Source of the DNA: Arthrobacter endolithicus
GTDB taxonomy: Bacteria; Actinomycetota; Actinomycetes; Actinomycetales; Micrococcaceae
Assembly (NCBI RefSeq): GCF_026627425.1
Contig: NZ_JAPNLH010000012.1
Location: 1 to 64,000 of the forward strand
DNA length: 64,000 nt
Direction of reading: 5' to 3'
The notes under the pieces are model-generated. The model was not told where the DNA came from and did no database searches. It saw only the letters and a program-made list of their open reading frames with translations. Every line of letters starts with the position of its first letter. Position 1 is the stretch's first letter. Shown one piece after another: positions 42,942 through 51,500 of the stretch. A program made the translations under genes and the position numbers.

Positions 42942-44149
42942 TGCCCGGTGACTGCGAAGAGTTGCCGCCGGCGGATTTCTACGACTTTGAGGCCCTGCTC
43001 TCGGTCCCGGAGCGGGCCAAGCTGGCGCAGCTGCGGGAGTTTCTGGCAGCGGAGGTAGCGCCGTTCGCCGCGGATTGGTGGAACGCGGCGGAATTTCCGG
43101 CACATATTTTGCCCGCGCTGGCGTGTCTGGAGCTGAGTTCGCCGGCATTGCAGGGGTACAGCCACCTTTTTGCCGGCTTTGTAGTGGCCGAGATGACGCG
43201 GGTGGACACCTCGCTGGCGACGTTTTTTCTGGTCCACCATGACCTGTTCGTCCAGTCGCTGCAGGAGTTCGGTTCTGCGGAGCAGAAGTCGCGGCTGCTG
43301 GCCGATGCCATGGCGTTGCGGATCACCGGGGCCTTTGCCCTGACCGAACCGGAGCACGGCAGCGACGTGGCGGGCGGGATGACGACGACGGCAACCCGGA
43401 TCCGGGGCACCGGAGGCAGCGCTGACAGCTGGCTCATCAACGGCGCCAAACGCTGGATCGGCAATGGGACGTTCTGCGACTACATGCTGCTCTGGGCGAA
43501 GGACACCGATACGGGGCAGGTGCGCGGGTTCATTCTCGATGCGCAACTGCCGGGCGTGACGCGGACCAAGATTGAGCACAAAATAGCGCTGCGTACGGTG
43601 CAGAATGCCCATATCCTGCTGGACAACGTAACGATTGCGGAAGCGGACCGCTTTGCCGGGGTTGACGGGTTCGCCGACACCAACCAGTTGCTCCTGGGCT
43701 CGCGGGTGATGGTGGCGTGGCAGGCGGTAGGGCAGCAGTTGGCAGCGTTCGACGTCGCCCGCGGGTACGCCGTCGAACGTCAGCAGTTTGGCCGGCCGCT
43801 GGCGCGCTTCCAACTGATCCAGCAGCAGCTGGTGCAGATGCTGGGAAATGCGACCGCGAGTCTGGCCATGATGGTGCGGATCGCTGGGCTTCGTGATGCG
43901 GCCGAAGCCGGCGGTAGTTCAGGAGCCAAGATGGAGCAGGTAGCGCTGGCTAAGGCCTTCACCACTGCCAGAATGCGCGAGACCGTGGCGATGGGCCGCG
44001 CTGTGCTGGGCGGAAACGGGATTATCACGGACTACGGGATGGCGAAAATCTTCGCCGATGCGGAGGCCATCTACACCTATGAGGGCTCGCAGGAGATCAA
44101 CACGCTGATCACGGGCCGGGCCATCACCGGAGTCTCAGCGATCGTGTGA
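42941..44149 (+). CDS. acyl-CoA dehydrogenase
   Basis: 402 residues. FAD-dependent alpha,beta-dehydrogenation of acyl-CoA. Typical blocks: GAFALTEPEHGSDVAGGMTT (flavin and substrate contacts), RWIGNGTFCDY, VAWQAVGQQLAAFDVARGYA, QFGRPLARFQLIQQQL, and YTYEGSQEINTLITGRAITG with the catalytic Glu. The closest subgroup by motif is glutaryl-CoA dehydrogenase-like. Start overlaps the SDR stop by 1 bp. Confidence 0.92.
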   Translation: MPGDCEELPPADFYDFEALLSVPERAKLAQLREFLAAEVAPFAADWWNAAEFPAHILPALACLELSSPALQGYSHLFAGFVVAEMTRVDTSLATFFLVHHDLFVQSLQEFGSAEQKSRLLADAMALRITGAFALTEPEHGSDVAGGMTTTATRIRGTGGSADSWLINGAKRWIGNGTFCDYMLLWAKDTDTGQVRGFILDAQLPGVTRTKIEHKIALRTVQNAHILLDNVTIAEADRFAGVDGFADTNQLLLGSRVMVAWQAVGQQLAAFDVARGYAVERQQFGRPLARFQLIQQQLVQMLGNATASLAMMVRIAGLRDAAEAGGSSGAKMEQVALAKAFTTARMRETVAMGRAVLGGNGIITDYGMAKIFADAEAIYTYEGSQEINTLITGRAITGVSAIV

Positions 44150-45004
44150 GTCCGGAGCCCTTTCACCGGCTTCGATCGGCGCGTCCAAGCGGTTCCCGCG
44201 CACGGGCATGGGGCAGGTGCCGAAGGGGGTGAAAGCGCTGGGGTAGTTCACCGACCGGTTGAAATCCAGCACGACGGCGGCGCCGACCGGGGGCGGGACG
44301 GTCAGCTTGCGCCAACCGGCGGTGCTCCGGCCGTTAGTAGCGTCGTGGAAGGTGACGTCCAAGGACCCGTTCCCGCCGTCCTCCGCCAACAGGCGGTGAT
44401 TGTGGCCGTCCAGCTCGAAGACCAGCTCGCCCACAATGGTCGTGCTTGCCGGCACCGACTCATTCGCGGTAGCACGGGGCACCACCTGCGGCACAGGATA
44501 GGGCTCGAACCTGCCGTGAAGTACCAGATCCGGCCGGAAATCGAAGACGGGTACGCCGCGGAATGCCTGCAGCACCGGCGATTGCGAATTCCTGGTCCGC
44601 ACCAAATAGCGGCCTCCGCGCCGGGCCAGCTCCGCAACTGTGCTGCCATGTTGCACCCAGAGCAGCGACTCCTCGTCCGCCAGGGTTGCGGTTAATTTAC
44701 CGGTGGCGGGGAGCTGGGTGGCCACCAGCTGGAGACCGTCTTCCGGTTCCGTGCGCAAGGTGGCGGCGCCGTCGTCCGCGTTCCGTCCGTTCTCCGCAGG
44801 CCGTCCGTTGTCCGCGCACCATAACCCTGGAAACAGCTGCAGCTCAGCTGCCTGGACGCCGAGCCACTGCAGCGATGTTGGGCTCAGCCAGCCGTGCTCC
44901 GCGGCCAACCCGGCATTGCGGTCCCGGCGGAAACGGTCCCACTCCTGATGGGCGGTACCGGTGTCGGTGGCCGGAAGGACGATGGATGAATTGGTCTTAG
45001 ACAT
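44135..45004 (-). CDS. DUF1684 domain protein
   Basis: 289 residues. The C-terminal half has the DUF1684 signature: TFHDATNGRSTAGWRKL, then VVLDFNRSVNYPSAFTPFGTCPMP. The N-terminal part contains EWDRFRRDRNAGLAAEHGWLS. Function unknown. The 3' end overlaps the convergent acyl-CoA dehydrogenase gene by 15 bp. ATG 45004 is tentative; ATG 45043 is possible. Confidence 0.83.
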   Translation of the reverse strand: MSKTNSSIVLPATDTGTAHQEWDRFRRDRNAGLAAEHGWLSPTSLQWLGVQAAELQLFPGLWCADNGRPAENGRNADDGAATLRTEPEDGLQLVATQLPATGKLTATLADEESLLWVQHGSTVAELARRGGRYLVRTRNSQSPVLQAFRGVPVFDFRPDLVLHGRFEPYPVPQVVPRATANESVPASTTIVGELVFELDGHNHRLLAEDGGNGSLDVTFHDATNGRSTAGWRKLTVPPPVGAAVVLDFNRSVNYPSAFTPFGTCPMPVRGNRLDAPIEAGERAPDSHDR

Positions 45005-45059
45005 GTTATCCACGTTAGCCCCGAGGCCGGATTCTGTAGCCATTCGGTACGCTGGAATC

Positions 45060-45383
45060 ATGCCGTCCTTCCGCGTGATTCTCAGGATTTCCGGCCTGCG
45101 CCCGGGAAACGCGCCGGAGTCCGTGCTTTCAACCGCCGTGGACACGCTCGGGTCCATCCATCTGGTAGAGGCCAACCAGCTGGACGTTGTCCGTGGGGTC
45201 CCGCAGATCAGCCTGCGTTTCACCGTGGAGGCGGGCCAGTTCGACGCTGAAAACCGTCAGGCGAGCAACGCCGGGGCGAGCGTGCGGCACGCCGTGGAGT
45301 CCGTAGCCGTCACCGGGCCGGTCACTGTTGCCCGGCGGATCCGGGGAAAGTGGCTGCCGATCGGTGGAGCCGGCGGGCTCTGA
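45060..45383 (+). CDS. conserved-looking protein of unknown function
   Basis: 107 residues beginning MPSFRVILRISGLRPGNAP. Predicted alpha/beta, soluble, with an Arg-rich end (ARRIRGKWLPIGG). I do not recognise the family. The frame is well supported by codon bias. Convergent with the DedA-type gene, 3 bp apart. Confidence 0.6.
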   Translation: MPSFRVILRISGLRPGNAPESVLSTAVDTLGSIHLVEANQLDVVRGVPQISLRFTVEAGQFDAENRQASNAGASVRHAVESVAVTGPVTVARRIRGKWLPIGGAGGL

Positions 45384-45386
45384 CTG

Positions 45387-46061
45387 CTACGAACCGGGCT
45401 CTGACTGCGACGGACCGGCAACGTCGTCCGGCTCCGCAGCTGAAGTGTCCATCGGTCCCACAGCTCGGCGGTATTTCCACTGGCGGCGCCGCAGAGCGAT
45501 CATGCCGGCCATCAGGACGCCGATGGCCAGGCCAACCCCAACGCCGATCAATGAATTGGCCCAGAACGGCAGGCTGGTATTGCGGCCGGTGAGATAGCCC
45601 AGGCCAACCATCCAGCAGGCCCAGATGACCGAGCCCAGCGCGCTCGCTCTGCACACCCGCAGCGTGGAGACGTTCGCAATCCCCGCGGCCGCCATTGTGG
45701 CGGTGCGTCCGGCAGGGATGAATCTTCCCGCGACCATGGCCGCAGCTGTGGAGGAGCGGCCGCCCTTGGCCGCCGCCTTGCGGATGCCCTTATGGACCAT
45801 GCGGCCCCACTGGAAACGGTCCAGCACGTGCGTGAGCCGGCGCTTGAACAGGCTATAGACCAACAGGTCCCCGAGGATCGAGCCCAAAACTGCCGCAGCC
45901 AAGGCCAGCGGTAGAATCGCGTCGCCGCGGGCCGACAGCGACCCGGCGGCAATCACCATTGCTTCGGAGGGGATAGGCGGAATGGCAGCGTCCAACGCCA
46001 CAGCGGCTGCCATGATCGGGTAGAGCGCGAAGGCCCAGTCGCCTGCACTCAAGAGGTCCAC
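45387..46061 (-). CDS. DedA/VTT-family membrane protein
   Basis: About 224 residues with 5-6 hydrophobic segments. DAAIPPIPSEAMVIAAG and GRFIPAGRTATMAAAGIA are the two re-entrant family motifs (E, and F/RxxP..R), characteristic of DedA proteins, some of which flip undecaprenyl phosphate or phospholipids. The start is unsure: GTG 46061 is used, GTG 46100 is possible. Confidence 0.82.
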   Translation of the reverse strand: MDLLSAGDWAFALYPIMAAAVALDAAIPPIPSEAMVIAAGSLSARGDAILPLALAAAVLGSILGDLLVYSLFKRRLTHVLDRFQWGRMVHKGIRKAAAKGGRSSTAAAMVAGRFIPAGRTATMAAAGIANVSTLRVCRASALGSVIWACWMVGLGYLTGRNTSLPFWANSLIGVGVGLAIGVLMAGMIALRRRQWKYRRAVGPMDTSAAEPDDVAGPSQSEPGS

Positions 46062-46147
46062 TGCTTCAATGTAACCGTTGCACGCCGATCCCGGTAGCAC
46101 GCCGGCTGACGGTGGTGCCGCCGCTTAGCCGGTGCCAAACTGGCGGC

Positions 46148-46747
46148 ATGGACATCAGTATCGTCGAAGGCGACATTACCCTCCGCAGGGTCGATGCAAT
46201 CGTAAATGCGGCGAATTCTTCGCTGCTCGGAGGTGGCGGCGTCGATGGCGCCATTCATCGGGCGGCCGGGCCGCGGCTACTGGCTGCGTGCCGTGAGCTG
46301 CGGCGGACGGTGCTCCCGGATGGCCTGCCCGTGGGGGCGGCCGTGACAACGGAGGCCTTCGATCTGCCCGCACGCTGGGTGATCCATACGGTGGGTCCGA
46401 ACCGGCATGCCGGTCAGCGTGACCCCGCGCTGCTGTCATCGTGCTTTACTGCAAGCCTGCAGGAGGCCGCCCGGCTGGGTGCGCGGTCCGTCGCGTTTCC
46501 TGCTATTGGTGCCGGGGTCTACGGCTGGCCGGCGGCCCAGGTGGCCCAGGTGGCGTTTGACGGGATCGGGCGGTACCAGCATGCGCAGCGCGCGGGCGAT
46601 AGTTCAGCGGGTGCGGCTGCACCGGGTGAGACGGCGCTGATTAGGGCTGCGCTGAGTGAGCCTGAGCTGATTGAATTTGTGCTCTTCACGGGGGACATTG
46701 CATCGGTTTTCCGGGAAACCTATGCGGCTGGCAATGCGCTGAGCTGA
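46148..46747 (+). CDS. macrodomain protein (ADP-ribose-binding)
   Basis: 199 residues. Family blocks: IVEGDITLRRVDAIVNAANSSL, GGGGVDGAIHRAAGP, and FPAIGAGVYGWP. This set matches the MacroD/YmdB subgroup that hydrolyses O-acetyl-ADP-ribose or ADP-ribosyl groups. The 3' end overlaps the convergent pseudouridine synthase gene by 28 bp. Confidence 0.92.
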   Translation: MDISIVEGDITLRRVDAIVNAANSSLLGGGGVDGAIHRAAGPRLLAACRELRRTVLPDGLPVGAAVTTEAFDLPARWVIHTVGPNRHAGQRDPALLSSCFTASLQEAARLGARSVAFPAIGAGVYGWPAAQVAQVAFDGIGRYQHAQRAGDSSAGAAAPGETALIRAALSEPELIEFVLFTGDIASVFRETYAAGNALS

Positions 46748-47640
46748 CGCCGGCTGCGGTATTCAACGTCCCGGCCGGTGAGCGGATCGGTGAAGGCGAT
46801 GCTGCGTGCCAGCAGCTGCAGCGGTTTGCTGTAGTCATCCGCGGTCTCCGGATGCAGCTCGGGGTAGAACAGATCGTTCAGGATGCCGATGCCCAGGCCG
46901 GCCATGTGGACGCGCAGCTGGTGCGTCTTGCCGGTGTGCGGCTCCAGTTTGTACCTGCCCAGTCGGCGGCCCGTGCCGTCGTCGTGCGTATCCAACAGCT
47001 CGACGCGCGTTTGCGTATTAGGGTCTCCCTGAACCTCCCGCGCCAGCAAGTAAGTACGGGATTTAACCATCCGGGAGGTCACAGTGCGCGGCAGTTCCAG
47101 CTCGGGACGGACCTCTGCGACGGCCTCGTACTGTTTCTGCACGGCACGCTTTTCGAAGAGCAGCTGATACTTTCCCCTGGTTGCCGGGTTGGCTGAAAAC
47201 AGCAAAACGCCGGCGGTCATCCGGTCCAGCCGATGGATCGGCACCAATTCCGGCAGCTCCAGCAGGTTGCGGAGCCGGACCAGCGCCGATTCGGCCACAT
47301 ATCTGCCGCCGGGGGTGGTGGGGAGGAAATGCGGCTTGTCCACCACCACCAGATCATGGTCCTGGTGCAGCACCTCCAGCTCTACCGGTATCCGAACCTC
47401 CGGGGGGACCTCACGGTAGTACCAGATGAAGCTGTGCTCGGCCAGCGGTGTGTGCTCGGTGACCACGCTGCCGGTGAGCGCACGGACCTCGCCGCGGGCA
47501 AATCGGTTCACGATGCCGGCGGCGTCCACATGGCCAAAGCGCTCCAGTACATAGTCCATCGCGGTGAGCCATGGCCCCTCCGCGGGCAGGCGCAGCCGAG
47601 TTGCATTGACGCCATTGCGCACCGGAAGGGGGGATTTCAT
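46720..47640 (-). CDS. RluA-family pseudouridine synthase
   Basis: About 306 residues. Isomerises uridine in RNA; catalytic Asp in HRLDRMTAG (about 137-145). N-terminal YVLERFGHVDAAGIVNRFARGEV is S4-like. Later blocks VVVDKPHFLPTTP, KLEPHTGKTHQLRVHMAGLGIGI confirm the family. Start ATG 47640 (or GTG one codon earlier). RNA target unknown. Confidence 0.9.
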   Translation of the reverse strand: MKSPLPVRNGVNATRLRLPAEGPWLTAMDYVLERFGHVDAAGIVNRFARGEVRALTGSVVTEHTPLAEHSFIWYYREVPPEVRIPVELEVLHQDHDLVVVDKPHFLPTTPGGRYVAESALVRLRNLLELPELVPIHRLDRMTAGVLLFSANPATRGKYQLLFEKRAVQKQYEAVAEVRPELELPRTVTSRMVKSRTYLLAREVQGDPNTQTRVELLDTHDDGTGRRLGRYKLEPHTGKTHQLRVHMAGLGIGILNDLFYPELHPETADDYSKPLQLLARSIAFTDPLTGRDVEYRSRRQLSALPAA

Positions 47641-47714
47641 CACGGTTCAATTCTACCGGCCCGTCGAGGCAGCACTTATGAGGCGTTTATGGCCCAGGCG
47701 TCAACGGCCCGGGG

Positions 47715-48545
47715 CTACGCCGGGGGCGGCTGGCAGCGGGGGCAATAGTAGATGTCGCGGGCCCGCTGCGCCGGAAACTGCGGATCCGGCAGAGTGCCAT
47801 GCCGGATCAGGGCGCCGCAGCGCTTGCAGGGTTTAGACTCCCGGCCATAGACCCAGACGGCTGCGTCCCCCCGGGCAGGACCGCCGGTGGTGCTGCGCGA
47901 GGAACGGTTTTTATTAGCCTCGAGCAGCCGCTTGGACTGCTCGATCAGCCTGGGCAGGGCCGCTACGTCGCTGACCGGGAGGGCAGGATGGACGCCGGCT
48001 AAAAAGCACAGCTCGCACCGGAAGACGTTGCCGATTCCGGCCAGATTCCGCTGGTCCAATAGGGCAAGCCCGATGGAGCGGGCCGGGGCAGCGGAAATTC
48101 TGCGCAGCGCAACTTCCGCGTCCCAATCCGGGCCGAGCAGATCCGGGCCCAGATAGCCAACGGCGTCCGCCTCGCGTTCCTGCGCCAGCACCTCCAGCAG
48201 CCCGAGGGAAAATCCGACGGCCGTCGCGTCCTTGGTGCCGAGGATGCAGCGGGCGGTGAAGGCCGGCCGACGCCACTTCACGGTATTTCGTGCAGTGCCC
48301 GTCGCCGGGCCATCCGCCGGGTACACATGCCAGCTGCCCTCCATTTTCAAATGCGAGTGGATCAGCGCACCGGCGACCCGGATGAGCAGGTGCTTCCCGC
48401 GGGACTGAACGCCTTCCACCAGCGAACCGGTGAAGTCCACGGTGGCGAACGTTGGCACGCGGATATCGCAGCGTGTGAGGATCTTGCCCGTGAGCGCCTG
48501 ATCCAGCTGCCGGGCCTGGCGCCAGACAGTATCTCCCTCAGGCAT
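47715..48545 (-). CDS. nei: Fpg/Nei-family DNA glycosylase-lyase
   Basis: 276 residues. Endonuclease VIII type: N-terminal MPEGDTV with Pro2-Glu3 as the active site, RGKHLLIRV with the conserved Lys, and a C-terminal zinc finger (CKRCG ... YYCPRC). Excises oxidised pyrimidines. Start 8 bp after the lhr stop, with GGGGG as ribosome site, so it is coupled to the helicase, as Nei2 and Lhr are in mycobacteria. Confidence 0.93.
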   Translation of the reverse strand: MPEGDTVWRQARQLDQALTGKILTRCDIRVPTFATVDFTGSLVEGVQSRGKHLLIRVAGALIHSHLKMEGSWHVYPADGPATGTARNTVKWRRPAFTARCILGTKDATAVGFSLGLLEVLAQEREADAVGYLGPDLLGPDWDAEVALRRISAAPARSIGLALLDQRNLAGIGNVFRCELCFLAGVHPALPVSDVAALPRLIEQSKRLLEANKNRSSRSTTGGPARGDAAVWVYGRESKPCKRCGALIRHGTLPDPQFPAQRARDIYYCPRCQPPPA

Positions 48546-48553
48546 GATCCCCC

Positions 48554-51500
48554 TCAGGCACGGATCCGCAGCCCGCGGGGCGTGGTGTACGCGCCCGCCT
48601 CTACCAGCGCAGCGGCCAGCACCGTGTCCAGAATCCCCTGGCCATTGACCTTTTCGATGGCGAGCTTGTCCACCGCGCCGCGTTTGACCACGGCGGCCAG
48701 GGCCCGTCCGGCCAGGGTGAGATGAACGGGGTCGGTGGTGAAAGCGAGCACTGTCTTGCCTCCCCGCTCCACATACAGCACCAGCTCGCCGTCCACCATC
48801 ACCACCAGCGCCCCGGCCTTGCGTCCCGGCCGGTGCCCCACCTCCAGCGCCGGCCAGGCAAGGGCGGCGCCGTAGGGGTTGGCGGGATCCGTTGCCGCCA
48901 GGGCCAGGGCCGCCGGCTCGGATTGCCGCGCGGCGTCATCCTGGGTGAAGGAGCGGAGCCGGTCCACCGTTGCCGGAACGGCGAACTGAGCCGCGCCGAG
49001 ATGTTCAATGAAGTACCCGCGCCGGCTGTGCCCGGATTCTTCCAGCCGCGCGAGCACCTTGTACATCAGGGCAAAGCCGCCGGGAATATTTTCATTCATC
49101 ACGGAGCCCCGTGTCACGACGCCGTACCGGTCCATCAGCAACTCGGCCATGGCATGGGCCGCGACAGTGGACTCCGCTTCCTTGGCCGGCAAAACATTCC
49201 AGCGCCCGGCGGCCAGCGCAGGCGCACTCCGCTTTGCCCTGGCGCCGGGTGGTCCACCCCCGGATAAAACAGCGCCGGGTCCACCGGAACCGGAGCCGGA
49301 GCTGCTCCCGGTTCCCGCCGCCGAGGCGCGGCCCAAGCGCCCGTACCGGCCGGCCGAGCGCAGTCGGGGAGTTGCCGGCGGCTGCCGATGCGCCGTATGG
49401 CCCCCTGCCAGCAGGGACCGGACCGGGGCGAAGGTGTCGTTGCTGATTCGGCCGGCCCAGACAAGCTCCCACAGGGCGGTGAGTACTTCGGTATCCCCGG
49501 CGGCGGGTCCGGCCACCTCTTTCAACTGGTGGAAGAAGTAAGCGCCGCCGCCGGAAAGATGATTCAGCAATCTCAGCTGCAGGTCGCTGGGTTCGAACCC
49601 GGCCTGCGGATTAAGGGTCAGCGGCGCCGATTCGGCGACGTGGAGACTGATCCAGCCGTCATTTCCGGGCAGCGAACCCGCACCGGACCAAAGGACTTCG
49701 CCGGCGGCGGTGAGCTCATCGAGCATGGCTGGGACAAAATTCCCGACGCGGCCGGCGAGCACCAGCGGCTCCCAGGCCGATGCCGGAATCGGAACCCCCG
49801 CAAGCTGATCCACCACGGTGAGCACGCCATCGAGCCCCCTTAGCTGCGTGGTCTGGCCCTGCGGCACGGGATTGCCGGTGGTGCGGACATGCTGCCACGC
49901 CGGAAGGAACCGCGCATAGGCGGCAGGATCCACCGGCTCCACCTCTGCACGGAGGGCCGCCAGCGAGCGGCGGCGCAGCTTGCGGAGCACCTCAACATCG
50001 CACCACTCCGAGGGGGCTGCTGCTGACGATGAAATAAGTGTAAGTGTTGCGGCTGTTGGTGCCCCGGTGGGACGGAATTCGCCTTCGGTCACGCGCCCGT
50101 CCGCGGCCAGCCGGGCAAGGCCGCCGCCGACGACGGCGACACCGAGTCCCAGCCGAACGGCAGCTTCCGCTGCGGTAAACGGCCCGTGCGTTCGCGCATA
50201 GCGGCCCAGGAGGTCGCCGAGCGGGTCCGCCACCGGTTCAATAAAGGCCAACGGAACGCCCATGGGCAGCGGAATTCCCAGTGCGTCGCGGAGCCGGGCC
50301 GCGTCCTCGATAGCTGCGAATCGTTCCGTTCCGGCCATTTTGACTTTCAAGGCCCGGTTGGCCGTGACCAAGGCAGCCGCATGCAGGCCAGCCGCGGCGG
50401 CGGTCCCGTCTGCGTAGTCGCCGGCCGGGACGCCGTCGCCATCGGTAAGCCCCGCCGGTTCCAGCCGGGCCTGGATTTCGTCCTCGCTCAGCGGGCCCAG
50501 CAGCCGCAGCAGATCCGCAACACCCTCCATGCCGCGCGCCCTGCGGTCCGGAGCCAGCCGTTGCAGCTGAGCCTCCGTCTGGTCGATGACCTTCGGATCC
50601 AACAGCTCGCGCAGTTCCGCACGGCCCAATAGTTCATTAAGCAGGGTCGGATCCAGGGACAGCGCCGCGGCGCGGCGCTCGGCCAGCGGCGAATCACCCT
50701 CATACAAAAACGACGCCACGTAGCCGAACAGCAGGGATCTGGCGAAGGGTGAAGGCTGCGGGGTCGTAATCTCCACTAAACGCAATTCCCGCCGTTCAAT
50801 ACCGGCCGCGATCTCCTTTAGTGCGGGCAGGTCGTAGACATCCTGCAGGCACTCGCGCACGGTTTCCAGCACGATCGGGAACGTCGGATATTTGCGCGCC
50901 ACGTCCAGAAGTTGGGCGGAGCGCTGGCGCTGCTGCCAGAGCGGGGAGCGCTTACCCGGGTTCTGCCGCGGCAACAGCAGAGCGCGGGCGGCACATTCGC
51001 GGAACCGTGAGGCGAACAGTGCGGAACCGCCGACTTCCGCAGTGACAATGCTGTCCAGTTCGGCAGCTTCGAAGAGGAAAAGGTCGGCCCCCGGCGGGTC
51101 GTCGTCCATCATCGGCACGCGCAGCACTATGCCGTCATCGGAGGCCATAGCGGAGCCGTCCAGGCCATACCTTTGATGCAGACGCGCTCCCACCGCCAGT
51201 GCCCACGGCGCGTGCACAGGCATTCCATACGGGCTGTGCAGGACCACCCGCCAGTCGCCCAGTTCATCGTGGAAGCGCTCGACCAGCAAGGTGGTGTCGT
51301 TGGGGACGACGTCGGTCGCCAGTTTTTGTTCCGTGAGGTAGCCGAGCAGGTTGCCGGCCGCCCAGTCGTCGAGCCCCGTGGCGAGGCATCGTTGCAACGC
51401 GGCGGCGGGGTCCGCTCCGGAGAGCTCGCGCATGAAGGCACCGAGCGCACGGCCCAACTCCACGGGCCTGCCCAGCGAGTCGCCTTTCCAGAACGGCAGC